This document shows, piece by piece, positions 38,596 to 52,500 of a stretch of 64,000 nucleotides of DNA. The notes beneath the pieces were generated by a model, which had not been told where the DNA came from, did no database searches, and saw nothing but the letters and a program-made list of their open reading frames with translations. Position 1 is the first letter of the stretch; each line of letters begins with the position of its first letter. The DNA lies in assembly GCA_964035545.1 (NCBI GenBank), contig OZ037765.1, positions 21,460,495 through 21,524,494 of the forward strand, read 5' to 3'. This stretch comes from Bugula neritina. Taxonomy: Eukaryota > Bryozoa > Gymnolaemata > Cheilostomatida > Bugulidae. The translations under genes were made by a program, and so were the position numbers.

Positions 38596-38660
38596 GTATA
38601 TATATAATGTATATATATAATGCATATGTAATAATGCATATGTAATAATGTATATATATA
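38519..38660. repeat. (TA)n microsatellite
   Basis: A nearly pure TA run of about 75 bp is followed by degenerate TAATGTATATATA units. It lies in the 3' flank of the minus-strand GPCR. ORFs across it are compositional artefacts. Confidence 0.95.
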
Positions 38661-38905
38661 ATAATGCATAACTGTATGAAATATCCAACTTCTTTTGGAG
38701 TTGATGAGTTTCTGCAAATCGTAAAGTGTATTCAATAGTTTAGTGTACATTGTTAGCGACAGTTTTAGTGGGTCATACTCTGAATTTTAGGATAAAATAC
38801 TACATTGAATAACAACATTAAATAACAGCACGCATCGAACTGCACAACTGGATATTTCAAAAGCATTGTAAACTGATAAACTTCCGTTAATAACATTATG
38901 TGCAA

Positions 38906-39862
38906 TCAACTATTTTCTGTATTCTTAGAAACATTTTCGGTTGGTTGCACTTTGATTGTCTTAACTCGAAGAATTTTCAGGATTTGAGCTCTGTAGCCAG
39001 GAGTCATTACAATGTATACAACAATGTTCAAGGTACCATAAATAGCTTGGTAATAGATAGATATCCACCTAGTCACAATAGCTATTTCCTTTGACAAATT
39101 TTTAATTACATTAAAGATTACTGACAGAAAAGTTGGAATGTAAAGCAAGTAAAATGTAATACAGATAATCAAAATGTATTGAGCTGATCTTTTCACAATT
39201 AACTCATCTGCTCCAGCAGTGTTCCTCTGCTGCATATTTTTAAGTTCTCTCCAAGTTTTCGATAGGAGAACCACGCACATTATCAACGTTATTGTTATAG
39301 AGCTTGAAAAAACCATATCCGCTTGAGTATTGAACTCAATTGGCATAGATCCAAAGACGCTAAAACAGTAGTTCCTGGTGTCAGTTGCTAAAGGAACACC
39401 CATCACAATAAGACTAGTTATCCATATTGCCCCAAGACAAACTCCTAAGTTGTTAAGCACTTTGTTTGTTTGTACATTGAATGGTCGACATATGGGGACA
39501 TATCTTTCATAGCTGCCAGTTAACAGAATGAGATTCCGAGCAAAGTATGTGGCAAAACCAAGTATGTTGATTACAACTTGATACACCAGTACCTCTTTAT
39601 CTGATAGTTTGACTACTAGCCTGTTCAGGTCACAGCTGACGAATAAGGTAAAGACTGCACCTGTCGCTATGTCTGAAATTCCAATATTCACTACGACCCA
39701 AAAATATCCATTTCTCTTTGACTTGTTTAAACTTGTCAGCACAATCAAGTTGAGAATGTTGCATGCAACACCAAAAATGTTGAGTACCATTGAAACTGTA
39801 GGAATAGTAGAATTAGCACAAAGTTCTGTTCCGTTTTCACACAAGAAGCTGTTGTTCTCCAT
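38906..39862 (-). CDS. Class A-like GPCR, intronless, minus strand
   Basis: A single-exon ORF of 318 codons. The short N-terminus has three N-glycosylation sites (NNS, NGT, NST) and two cysteines. Seven hydrophobic segments follow. TM2 keeps the conserved aspartate (NIGISDIATG). TM3 ends with an ERY motif (SYERYVPICRPF), and TM7 has NIVVY in place of NPxxY. TM6 (ICITFYLLYIPTFL) lacks the tryptophan of the CWxP switch. The tail is short and basic. It is unlike the neighbouring plus-strand GPCR, so the two are not a recent tandem pair. The family looks like an invertebrate orphan expansion; the ligand is unknown. Confidence 0.82.
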   Translation of the reverse strand: MENNSFLCENGTELCANSTIPTVSMVLNIFGVACNILNLIVLTSLNKSKRNGYFWVVVNIGISDIATGAVFTLFVSCDLNRLVVKLSDKEVLVYQVVINILGFATYFARNLILLTGSYERYVPICRPFNVQTNKVLNNLGVCLGAIWITSLIVMGVPLATDTRNYCFSVFGSMPIEFNTQADMVFSSSITITLIMCVVLLSKTWRELKNMQQRNTAGADELIVKRSAQYILIICITFYLLYIPTFLSVIFNVIKNLSKEIAIVTRWISIYYQAIYGTLNIVVYIVMTPGYRAQILKILRVKTIKVQPTENVSKNTENS

Positions 39863-40881
39863 TTTCTTGCAGCCAGTCTTCAGAAATATTCAGTATAAAG
39901 ATTCAGACAGAGTAAATTATGCAACAGATTACAGTTTTGAACTTCCTCAGCAGAAAGTCAATTTTCTAACTGAGAAATGGTCAGAAACATGTTTGAAAAT
40001 ACAATTAGGAAGAAACTTTTTAGAATAAGTCAAGTTTGATAATCAATATCTTGATATTGTAAAGCTTGCAACAGAGCTTTTAAGACTGTAAAGTTGGCAA
40101 TAGGCCATGTACAGAAATTGTCTATTCCCATATGTGTCAAGACTTTAAAGTTGATATAAAATATTAAATATAAACACATGTCTTAGTTGATTGAAAATGT
40201 AATTACTAGTATCATTGTAATGGATAACATAGAATTGTTGCTTCTATTAATACATGTTTAAATCAATAATTCTTGCTTCAGTATTATCTTACAGAAAGAG
40301 AAGATTGCAAAACATGACACACTGGTTATTCTCAGTAATATTTCATTATAATTGGGCTATAGAAGGCTACATCTTTTTACAATGATTGATGGTTTTAAAC
40401 ATTTGCTTCATTTCATGTGCCGTACAGAACTGTTTTATTTAGCTTAATATATGCCGTAAAATCTTCATTCTGACATACATATATTCTATAAAAGTTTTGA
40501 ACAGAAATTTTGGTTGATTAAAAATATAATTATTATTCCCATCATAATAAATAGCATAGAAATGTGATAATTACAACTAAAATATGTATATAGTTTTGCA
40601 TTGTTATAATGACAGCAACTCTATAGACATGTATAAGCTTTTCCTATAAAGGTTTGATACCAGTTGCCACAAATGTCACCAAATTGATCAACAAAAGCCT
40701 AACTTTTCGAGCTCAACTGAATAAATGGTACCAGTCACTACATGTGGCTATTGTGTGAAAAAAATGCTATATAGTTAGGTATAAAAATATTTTGTTCAAG
40801 CCTATATTACAATTATATAATGTTTAATTATTTCTGCATGCGCAGTACATATAGTAAATTCTGTTGATTTCGACCCTATTT

Positions 40882-40947
<66 letters not shown>

Positions 40948-42529
40948 TACTCATATGACAATGACAATGTGCTTGTTTTCTTGCAGGCCTCCCTCCCAGC
41001 CTTTTTTGCTATTCATAATTAGAATCAGCACATGTAATTACCCCATATATTGTAGTTAAATGTTCATGAATTTTGAGCAAACTTTAATTTTGGGTAATGA
41101 TTTGCTATACTAAATAAAGTAAAATAAATTATTATAATTTTGTTATGTTTGTTATGATGCACCTGTGCGACAATTGCATGTTTCCATTAATTAAGAACTG
41201 CAGCTTAAAGGGCTTATTTTATCCTCAAAAGGTTTAATTGAAAATAATTGTCATAAGTTATACTGCCAAGTTGCTCATACTATAATATGCAGGATAATAA
41301 ATTCAGAATGTTGTATCTTTTATATATATAGATCCTACAGTTATATACCAAATCTATGAGTATTACTTTTAATTGCAATTTTCAATCTTCAATGATAGAA
41401 ATATTGAAACATAAACCTGAGGCTCACAGACTGAAGATATGAAATTAAATAATTCCTGTAATAAAAAGTTGCACAACTAATTTCCAGAAGCATGCTTTTT
41501 GCATTTGAGCTTGAAAGGTTTTCTATAAGTTATAATAGAAAGATATTGGAATAGAACACACCAATGATTGGCTGAATTTCTTACATGATTCATTATAATA
41601 CCTACAGTTTTATTGACTGATTATAATTGGGAATCACCAACTAAAAAAGTTTATTGATTTAGCAACTAAGATAACTTTTATCATGCTAGATATAATAAAT
41701 CTTTTTGCACCAAGATTTCATCTAAATGACAAAATGTTTACATGCAGAGTTGTGCTGTATTAGGTAGATTACATGGTTATATAATGTTCTGATATATTTA
41801 GAATTCTCATGGGATATCAAGTGTGTAGCTTCGTTAAAAATTTTCTTTTAAGCACGATCAGGCATTTGCCAAGTAAAATAAAATTTGCACACGAAGACTG
41901 TGGTATAGAAACTGCCATGCATGACAAGCTGAGTCAGAAACAAGACAAGCTGGTTTTATGCAAGTAATGCAATAAATTTGCATAATTGAATATTTATTTG
42001 CCAGAAATAAATATCAATTATAGGATAAAATACTTGCATAATCAATAAATATACCCAGATAAAACCCTTTTTTAAAATAAATACGCAAATAAATACATAA
42101 AGTTGGACTGCATAGTTTAATTTTGCAGTCATGACAATAATTTACTATCCAAGACACAGCATTATTAAGTTATATAAAACATACAATGATTGCTTGGCAC
42201 AAGTGTAAGGAAGAATAAATAGTCATAATTTAAATATCACAATCAGTGATTGACAAGAAATATTACAGTCAAAACCATAAGAGTTCATTTCTAGTTAGTG
42301 TAAACATATAAGATGAGATTTCTAATCTTTGGTGAGAATAAGTTATAAAAGCCTAGGCACAATTCTAGCGAAATTGTATGTTTGTAAATTTCATAAGAAA
42401 GAGGTAGCTTAAAAACAGTATACTATACTACAAGTATGTCACACATATATACTCCTAGTTGATCATAAAGCAATACAATAAATAATTATAGAGATCTCAA
42501 TCCTTTTCATTTATCTGTTTAACAGATAC
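39863..42529. other. AT-rich intergenic region
   Basis: Between the minus-strand GPCR start and the USP2-like 3' end. It contains a (TA)n run at about 40883-40943 and a possible diverged direct duplication around 40.17-40.26 and 40.50-40.59 kb. Otherwise I see AT-rich DNA without supported ORFs. Confidence 0.55.
40883..40943. repeat. (TA)n microsatellite
   Basis: A pure run of about 30 TA dinucleotides. Confidence 0.95.
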
Positions 42530-45500
42530 TTAATTTCCCATTTCATAAAACAAGACATATGCTTCTTCTGAAACCAGACTTCGTTCAGTAATACTGCTAA
42601 CTCTACAAAGCAAACACCAAAAAGCTCGTTTATTGTAACAGATTCAAAAATTTCACCTTATACTATGCAAGAAGTACAAGGATTTGCTTTAGAATAGATT
42701 ACTTAGCTTAAATGAATGATGTTTTATAAAAACCGGGAGGATACAACTCCTCTTGCATAGCAAAATAGCAATCGGCTTCCTTGTATTAGCCTATGTTGGT
42801 CTAATTATGCCTATTTATAGTAGGAAGAATATGAAGATGCTAATTAGTGCCACACAAAACCTACCTGCTATCATCAAATAAATGCCAGGTGCGTGAGTAT
42901 GGGTGCTTGCAATAGGCAGTGTAATGACCAGAATACACACTTCCTATGTGATTGGAAATTCCGTATATGTTGTAAATCACAGATTTGTCAGCTAAAATAT
43001 CAACAAAATAAACATCAAAACACTACAGTATAAGAATTTTCTAGCAAGTCAAACTGTTCAATTAGATTATGGATATATATATAATCATAATTATACATGC
43101 CACAAGTTAATAACATGAGACCATTCAGTTTTTAGCCTGAAGGCTGGTCATATAAAGAAAAGTATGGCACAGCTGATAAATTTTAGAAGATAGAAAAGAT
43201 GCACTCAGTACATCAAATCTCCTTTGATATGTTATACACAAGAACTGTTTTATACAGTTAAACAAGCATATAGAGAAAAAGATGACTGGCAGAGACGTAT
43301 GCTAAAGGAATGTAATACACAAGAATTATATGAACAGTTTTCTACAGTTAAACAATCAACAGAATTTTCTAAGACTTACAGGAGACTGAAAAGCGAGAAA
43401 GGTTGAGCCCTTGTAACTCAAAGTTCACTTTAGTCTGTAGCTTCTGTCTGTAGCGATCTCCAGAGAAACGCTTTAAATGCAGCACCAGGATTTTGGGAAA
43501 TCTTTGAATCTTAAACGTCTTAGTGCATCTTCGTCGTGCCTTGCACTTTGCACACGTCTGCAACACAAAGTGTTCTGAGACATGACCAACCAAGTTACTT
43601 CTACATATCAGCAAACATATAGTGTCTTTGTTAAGCTTCCATTAAAAAGAACATTGCACAAAACAAAACTTCTCAAGACATACTATGGCAGATCAAAGAT
43701 CAATTAAATCAATTTTAGGTTACCGATTGAGCATAAGCCACATACACCCAATAAAATTAATAATCAAAACTAACCGGTCTTTCATCACCATCCAATATCT
43801 CCTCCTTCATGAAATACTCCATACAGTCTTGAATGTCCACACGGCTACGGCCCTATTAAACAGAAACACTAATAGGTGACTTTGTGAAACCAGTGAAATA
43901 CGCTAACATGTTATATAAAGTTGTAAAATAAATTTTGTTCAACATTTCATTATAAAAGTACAAAAAAAAATAGTTTTTTTTACCAAGTTCCAATAATTCA
44001 ATATTGTTTATGACATTCTGTGTGATATTAATAGAATTTAATAACAAACTCGACAACTAAAGTTAAAATATAAAAAAGTAGCTAAGTTCATTACCAAAGG
44101 ACACTAATGAATTCAACAGCAGAAAACAGTTTTACACAGATGGTATGTAGAAACTATAGAGTAGCAGTTTAGCCACTGTACCTTGGGGATGGGGAGAGAG
44201 AGGTCCCAAAAAGGATCAAATGTAACTGACTTATAATTACAAGTTTGACAGATCAGCTCACTCTTCAACTGCCCAACAAACAGATCTAAAACACAAATGA
44301 TAAACATAATTATAAGCATCTCATGAACCAAACTAAATTTAAAATCACTCAACATCAACAGCTAAAATTTAATTTTAAAGAAAATTCCATTTTTAACTTC
44401 ACACTTTTAAATTTACTGGAATATTCTTAAAGCACTATCAACTACAAAAAAAAAACCTTTAAAACCTCTTAGATTTCTCCATAAAATTGCTAATATATTT
44501 AAAAGAATTGAGAGTGACCTAACACGTAATCAATCATAGCTCCTTCGAGAAAGTAGATATGCACCATTTATGATTATAATAGTAATTATTATAAATATTG
44601 CATGTATCTTCAATACCAGGTAAATTACATGAATCATATGATAAATCCTTAAATCTTACCAACAATGGCACTGTTATCAAAGTTGATGTATCTTCTCCAA
44701 TATTCTCTAGCCTTTTCTGAATCCCTAAATAAGCAAAGCAGATGTTTCAGTATATAATTTTTCATATACTATACAGAACATAAAATAGCTGCTACATATA
44801 TGAACAACTACTGCGATACCTTCAAAGGAGTAAATATCATTGAAAAATAGAAAATATAAAATCCTTCTGTAAGATATACTTACGTCATTCTCTGTTCAGC
44901 AGCCTCATCATGACCTATATACTTGGGTTTGGACTTGACTCTGTTAACATCTTCATGTAAGCCTTGCAAAAAGTATCTCAGAAATTCCTGAGAGTCTTGC
45001 TGACTGTTATAAGAGAAAAAAATATTGCTGATTAGTCCAAATAGATTTTAACAACTTCATTTAATAATTTATAAAATAGGGATGAAAAATTAATTACACT
45101 GACTGCGTAAGTTGTAAGACATTGGTTAATAGTAGTCGAGTAATTAAAACAAGAGCCACAACTCCAAATCAAATTAGTATTCCCTATGCATATGCCCACA
45201 AAATACAGAGTATGAAATTAATTTGTAAAACATCTTCAGTTAGATTGACCACTTGCAGTTTTTAAGCTCAAACAAAGGTTTGGAGAGTTCAAAAAGGAAA
45301 ATAAACAACATATTCTATTAGCAGACACATAGACCAAGTGAAAATAATAGCAGGTAATCTTAGTTTTAGCTACATGTATGGATGAACAATGACCTGTAGA
45401 ACATTGAACTAATAAGATCATTCAGTAAGCTGTTAGTCAAATAGTAATGGCCTTCCTAACATTAAATGTACTATCAAAAGGTATATTTCAGATAATTATA

Positions 45501-47585
45501 TACATGGCAGTTACTATACAACTATAGTACTAGAAAAATTACCACAAAGGGTATAGCAAAAAGCTGCAATAATTCTCACAACAGGGAAATTATTCCGTCA
45601 AACTTGTACAGAACATTTCAATAATTTACATTTCATGAAAGTAAGACAAATTTTACTGGCACTAACAAGATATTGGATTTCGGTTAAACCTATCAAGTAG
45701 ATGTGACATTAGGAGTAAGTGAATGTAGTATGTTACAGCACAAGGTCTTAGAATATAATGTAGTTCAGCATTTGTTGCCTTCGAGCACTCAACTCTACAG
45801 TATTGGCATAAGTAATCATTAGCTGTCCTTAGTTGCCTCAACTCTTAGCTGATATACAATCTACACTTTTAACAACCCTCAATATCCAACCGAAGTTGTG
45901 TATTTGCTTCAAACTCTTTCAATTTAGTTACAAGTTTTTTAAGTAATACAGCTCACATATTTATAGTTATTAAAAAGCATCGCGGAATTAGTTGGTCTAC
46001 ACAGCAAAAATGTGCCTTATAAAGCTGCTGGATTCAGTGACATAAGATGGCACAAGTTTACAAAGATAGTATGCAAATATACAAAACACCTTTGCCATTC
46101 CATACCCTACAATCCTTGTTTCATAGTACATGATGTAAACAAGTCAAGTAAAATGATTCAATATCAAACAGCTACATATTTTGATGCTATCACTTTACCC
46201 CACGCACTGATGACATGCAGCTGTATTGAGTTGAGCAAATACAGGATATTAAAGTTACCTGTAACCACTGAACTTTGGAGCAAAGGAGACCACTTTGCTA
46301 CGCAATTCTCTTGGTGCCACACTTGAAAACCTCCCATCATCCCACACTTTACTAACCAACTTGGCAAATTCTACAATAAAGAGTCCACAAGTTGTTCAGA
46401 CTGCAGAAAGAAAAGTTACACTCTACCATATCTCTGTATTTAAACACAAGTCATGTGAACATACTTATACCTACAGCAACAACCTACAGTAGTGAAATGT
46501 AAGTATTTCAGCAAACTGTAAGTATAGCAGTGAACTGTAGGTATAGCAGTGAGCTGTAAGTATAGCAGTGAACTGTAAGTATAGCAGTGAACTGTAAGTA
46601 TAGCAGTGAACTGTAAGTATAGCAGTGAACTGTACGTACCTTCAACCAAAGCTCCTTTCATGCTACTCATAGTTCTGTTGATATCTGACCTCATCTGACT
46701 GTTCCTCACATACTCTATCAACATTCTGGTGTTGAGCAGACATTGCAGCATTGAGTTCATAAAGCACGTGTTACCGAGATTGGTGAGGCCAACATTTCCC
46801 TTTTCGTGACTAGAACTTCCCTTTAATATAGTTAAATTTTCATTTAAGTGCCTTGAAATTTATTTTTATTTTCTTAATTACACTAATAGTAATTATACAT
46901 CATTTCCTGGACTAGATATTTCATAAAACTAACCAACATTAAAAAACAGGCTAATAACTCAATGCAAATTTTGATTTAAACTTTACTTATTTCAAAGATG
47001 AATATATATTGCAACTTCCTAAAACAAGTGAGCATACATAAGCAAACATGTGTTTGGAAGTTGCAATGTATACACAACAGATAAAACATATACATACTAT
47101 TTATATTTACTTACAGAAGTGGCAGGTACATCGGCATCATGTGTAGAGCAGCTGCTGTTTTGATTCTGAGAGACAATACTCGACCAGGATCGGCTACTTG
47201 AAGCCACAGAGTCTGATCTACTGACAGGATCTGACAACTTGGGGGTACTAACAATAGTCGGAGCTGCCTTAGATTGGAGATATGAACGAGTTATAGAGCT
47301 GTACGACGGTGGGCTCCGGTAATCATTGCTAGTAGATTTCAAAGATGAAAATGAACTGTCGTTAACATCAATCCTAGCTCGAGGATTTTTACTTTGATAG
47401 TCATTGCTACTGAGTGGGTAGCCACCCCTCCCGGTGGTGTGCAGGGTTGACTTGTAGCTAATAGTGGATCGATGGGTTGGAGTGGTAATTTTAGTGGCAG
47501 TAGAAACTGGACGCTTGATAAGTAATCTCTCGTATGAATTATGTCCTCCCCCATAACGAACTGGTGCTCCACTAGAGGTAGGCAT
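42530..47585 (-). CDS. USP2: USP2-type ubiquitin-specific protease
   Basis: Ten phase-consistent exons encode 502 residues: 47585-47115, 46820-46640, 46370-46259, 45003-44884, 44724-44660, 44285-44182, 43852-43775, 43557-43380, 42991-42865, 42602-42530. The first 157 residues are Ser/Thr-rich and probably disordered. The USP fold begins at [19 protein letters not shown] with catalytic Cys176. [20 protein letters not shown] is the QQD box. The zinc ribbon is CQTC (exon 6) and CAKC...C (exon 8). His459 lies in SGHYTAYC and the third catalytic residue in FDDS. Exon order and motifs ([26 protein letters not shown]) match USP2, with USP21 and USP8 as near relatives. The product should remove ubiquitin from protein substrates. 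The donor at 43775 is GTTAGT. A 19-bp minisatellite abuts the donor at 46640. The large intron 45004-46258 holds nothing recognised. Confidence 0.92.
46500..46638. repeat. 19-bp minisatellite at an exon border
   Basis: About seven tandem copies of a 19-bp unit, TGTAAGTATAGCAGTGAAC, with rare substitutions (TAGGTATAG, GAGCTG, TGTACGTAC). The array ends at the 5' splice site of the second USP2-like exon, whose intron begins GTACGTACAGTTCACTGC, itself a repeat unit read on the minus strand. Confidence 0.9.
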
Positions 47586-50500
47586 GGTCAGTTGTATCTG
47601 TCACCTGAAACATGATGTTAGACTAAGAATCACGTAACACAATGTAAAGCACCAACACAAATACAAGTAGTCTGTAGAGAGTTGTTGAATACACAGTCTA
47701 GCAATGTAAACATTGCTATATATGCTATCTGCCTCTTTTTATCACAGATATAATTCCCAGTAGCACTCAGTACAAACTCACATTACAATACTTACTAGCA
47801 GAGTGTTACAACTTTCCACTTATCCATCTACTATTATATAATACAGTATATTATACTAACTAGTTACTACATGCACTAGCATTGACATAATTAATCGTAA
47901 TAAAGTGCTAAGGTAAATGCAGCAGCAAATCCCCGGAAAGTGTAGGTGTGTGGGAGAGTAACAGCCTAAGTTATAGCAAGGAGGTTATAGAGCTTTAATT
48001 GGATACTTGGAGGCATTTATATAGCAAGCTTATAAGAGCTATTTTTGTACATAGGCAAGTAGTGAATTAGAACTATGCGTAGGCAGGCTTATACTCAAAC
48101 TATATTTTGTACACAGCAGTCAAAGCCTTACGTAACATTTTTACTATACATTTATAAATATTTGAACATGTATAAAGTGCTACAAAAATATTGAAATATA
48201 ATTTTTTAGAAAAAAAATGGCTCCAAATTCCCCAAGGCCTGTAAAAGCCCTAAAATAATGCACAATTGTTCGTAACACTTTCAACTCATTTGTGTAACCA
48301 CACCAAAATGTTGCTTCCAAACCACCAGTGTTTACAGTGAAACCCAGCACAATAAACACATCCTCAGAATTGTCACCATAAATGGACTGCAAAAGGCTAA
48401 TTTTGATAGGCTAACCAACTGAACATTTTAAAAAAATAACTATAATCTTCAGTACAACAGATTGAGGACAGTTAATTCACCATTTTTCCTGCTTTTTTGT
48501 TATGTTCTGTTCAAAAGATTCATTTCAAATACTGGTTTAAACAGTTAACTCAGTTAGAAAATATAAATACAAGTTCATCTTTGAAGAGTAACACTAAAAT
48601 TTTATTATTAAGTATAATTTTAAATGAAAAAATATATTTTTAAAATTAATGTAACTTCTTCAAAGAGTTTGCTATCACTTCTTAGGTCAAACATATTTCA
48701 CAGCTTAGTAATAGATTTATATCAATAATGATTCAAAAAGACTTTTAGTAATACTTTATTCAGAACGTTTTTAACAACTAGCTTTCATAAACTTGCATAT
48801 TTTCTATAAATTGCTAAATTCAGGTGACCAAACTGCTACAACTTTAACAATAATGATTAATGTAAACAAGTACCAAGATCTAAAAATAAGAGTGTTATTC
48901 TACATCCTTTGAAATAATATTGAGGGGGGTTATTATGTGAAGTAGAGATACATAACCTATTGATACTAAATAATTACAAAAGGCCTATGCAATTTATTAA
49001 AGATTGTTGTGCTATTACTTTCTCTCACGCAACAAATAGACAAAATATACTGCATATAAACATAGAATTCATTATTTTACTTAATATGCATGTAACTAGT
49101 ACTATTTATTAGATTGTGATACACTCATATAAATACTTAATAAAGCAAAAGCTACTAATAAAATGTGCAAGTTTAAAAGTTATACTTATCTTAATTATAG
49201 CTGATTTGACTTAATTTTTTATTCCAGGAATTAAGAATTAAATTGATTTCACATACTGAAATTATTTCAAACAGTTGATGTAATTCAAATATTAAATACT
49301 AATTTTAGGATATGGGTAGACTTAGCACTATAACTATCATTTTATGCTGATGCTTATGCTACAGGGTCTAGTTCGACTAACTCTAATATTTAGACAAACA
49401 TACCATTAACAGTTGCAAAACTTTTTCACATAACTATAACTACAAGTATAACATCGATAATTATTAATAAAAAAAACTGAATAAATATTTTAAAAACTTT
49501 TTTATACTTATAGTTTAATACTAATTATTGTGATAATAATAGTAATACCTATAGTTGTAGCAATTATAATAGTAAAACTAAATAAAAATGTAATTCATTC
49601 TTCACTTTCACTTTGATTCGCACTTGTGTTGTTGCAATTTCTAAATTAAAAGTGTTCTTCCTGTTTAAAATTGCGTGGACGACAAAATAAGCAAATAAAA
49701 ATATTTCACAATAAAATTAATAAACTATAATAGTCAAACAAATTCTAACCTTTTATTGCATATTGGCATTGCAGTGATTCAAAGACTGCTTTGCCTTTGC
49801 AGCATTTTTCACGACAAATCGGCCATGTCGTATATCACGTGACAACAATGAAACTTCTAGCCAATTAATATTTCTCGCGGTAGCTAAGCAACTGATATAC
49901 CGCATCAATTTATAAGCATTTATAACAGAGTACATGCCCTTTGATTTGATAAATTTACATAATAGTTATACTATAATTACAGTTTTCTTGTTACGTAACG
50001 TTACACGCAATAATATTCTGCACTACAATAATTAATAGCAACGTGTTTTAAAAATTCAAAAGCACATGCAGCTGTTTAAATTGTTCCTAAATATTTGCAT
50101 TATTCTTGTGTTGGGGCTTAAAAAGTAAAATGTTTACATTTTAATCTTCGCCAAAGGGAAAAAATAATTTCTAGCAATTAATTTAAGAATTTACCGTAAC
50201 ATCTTGAAATACCTTCTTCTAGCATAATTAACATGAGTTGAGTTGAACAAAGTAGATTTAATATTTAACCCAGATAAGCTGAATGTTTTATGCCAGTGAT
50301 GTGAAGCAGGATGGAAATATCAGCCAAACTAAAATTTATACCAATACAACTAACACGTATAATTTAAATAAGCAAAATTTAGAAACAACAAGGCTGGAAT
50401 AACTGGCTTGTTGCTATAGTGCCTACTTGTTGGTTGCCATTTGCAAATAAAGTACTTGTCCAATATTAATTTTGATCTATAAGATGTTGAAAACAAACTA

Positions 50501-52057
50501 CTATTTAAAGCTACATTACTTAGCTATACGATTATCTAAAGAGTAGACAACCATTTACTATATTCAACATTTTTTTCCTACAAAAATGCTAAAAGTCCAA
50601 CAATTTTTCGAGAGTTGCTGGTGATGTAAAATATAAGAAAACGAGAAGAAAATTCCAAAGATGTATTTTTCTACACAAAAATGTGTAGCAAAACACACTT
50701 CTATGCTTCAATTAAATTTCTTCAAGAAAAGGAATAAATATATATGAACTTTTCCTATACTGTAAGTCTGTAAATAATATATCTTGACTTAACCAGCAGT
50801 CAAGAGATGCCTATTGTTTGTCTAAATTAGGATAATATTTACATGAAGCGCATTTAAAAATTGAAAACATGTGAAACAAACTTTAGAATTCTTTAATAAG
50901 CTACAACAAATATGTAGTTATACTATTAAAATGTTAAAAATATTTCAGATTGCGAAACATTTCAATGAAACATTTCAATACGTAACTTACAATAAGATAA
51001 AAAGACTAACAAATTTAAGAATAAATGTAGAACAGCTGCAGGAAGTTGCTTCTCAGAATTTATTTGTTAATTTTGTATTGTATTTTTTTATCAAAACTGA
51101 CCTCTAGAGCACACATGTATTTGTAACACTTGTTGCTTTTCTAGTGAAATATTTGCAATTTGGCATTTAGTATATAGCACCTTTTTATTCCAACCAACAT
51201 CAAAGGATACCATGCGAAGTTAATTACCATGGCAGCTTGCATAATAAAGCTTTCAAGCTTGTTAGCCAGAAAATAAATAATAGCCTTCAACTTATTCAGG
51301 ATTAAGCACACCAAGCTACCGGATTATACGAAAGTTATTTGAAAAGATCAAATTAAAGCCTATAATTGCGACAATATAGCCAAAACTTCGCAATGAAATC
51401 AGATTGCTGTAGAGAAAAGATGAGGAATTGACTTAAAAATGGCTGAAATAACATATTTGCATTATTGAAAAAATTTAATTTTCATGACTTATTCTAACTA
51501 GTAATTTATTTTTGTTTGCCACATTTACCAACCTCAAATATTGTGTTAGGATATAGTAGAATCATGCATCTGCATAAGATAACTATACAAAACGAACCCT
51601 AAAATCAAGTTCTATTTCAGTTGAAAAAATAAATTAATTTTTTTTATAAACTAACTTAAATATAAACTTTTTCAGCATACTGTTTGTTATGCATGACTTA
51701 GTATATTTTTATGTTTTAACAACTCAAAAAGTTACAACTTAGAATTTACTTTTTGTTTATAAACTTATAAAATGAAATAGCAACTACCCTTAGATGAAAA
51801 GTGGCTTTAAACATGATTAACAAATATATAACCCTAATAGTGGTATTTCACAGTAATGACTAAAGAAAGTAAATGAATATCTTTTTGAGAAATGAACACT
51901 GAAGATCATGCATCAAAATTCTTGGAATCAGAAGTTTAGCTCCACAAAAAATTAGCTTTACAAATAGACTAACTTTTAAAATTCAGTATTTTCCAGTCAC
52001 AAAATGTTTAATTAGGCATTTCTAAGTTTTAAAACTATCTTGATAGAACACTTACTT

Positions 52058-52330
52058 GTTTTAAGCAAGCTTGAATCCGAAATTTAGAGTTGAAGAATCT
52101 GTATAATGCTCAGGTGAGGTATGCTGTCTTTGCTCTGGGTAGCTCCGTAGAAATGACCAGGGGTTAATCGGTTTCCCTTGTTTTATATCAATCCAGCACG
52201 CGTAAGCATTCATAAAACAGCCAATCACAGGCCGTGATTTTGCTGTCCTATTTTGAAATGCTAGTATATCAGCCAATCAGAGCCGTGCCCTCGTCTAACA
52301 CTGCATCATTACGTAGCTTTTTTCTAATGC
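52058..52330 (-). promoter_or_regulatory. Candidate promoter and leader exon of USP2-like gene
   Basis: Two ATTGGCTG boxes on the minus strand (CAGCCAATC on plus at about 52217 and 52271) lie 50 bp apart in a region that is GC-richer than its flanks. Below them the sequence ends at a strong 5' splice site (ACAA followed by GTAAGTG) at about 52058-52059. CCAAT boxes, a balanced-composition window and a donor without an obvious protein suggest a non-coding first exon. The USP2-like ATG exon is the next supported exon downstream on this strand, about 4.5 kb away. The link to that gene is inference. Confidence 0.4.
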
Positions 52331-52500
52331 GATACCCTAGACTACTCGTGATTAAAAATGGCTGCTTTTATAATTTGTAACATTTTAAAACGTTAATTTT
52401 TTCAAACTTGCATTTCATATTGGAAGTTACAAATATCACAACAAAAACTATAAATATCAGTAGATAACATGAATTGTTATATAACAGATAATAATAATTA
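52318..52500. repeat. Diverged direct duplication, copy 1
   Basis: It shares an ordered series of blocks with 52787-52975: CTAATGCGATACCCTAG, ATTGGAAG, ATCACAA, TATCAGTAGATAA, ATTGTTATATAACA and AATAATAATAATT. Differences are many, so the event is old or the copies are members of an unrecognised repeat family. Copy 1 abuts the candidate promoter. Confidence 0.5.

Noticed and set aside
38473-38750. Tyr/Ile-rich ORFs
   Set aside because: They are translations of the (TA)n microsatellite.
46500-46638. CRISPR-like array
   Set aside because: Units are contiguous 19-bp repeats without spacers in an animal intron, so this is a minisatellite.
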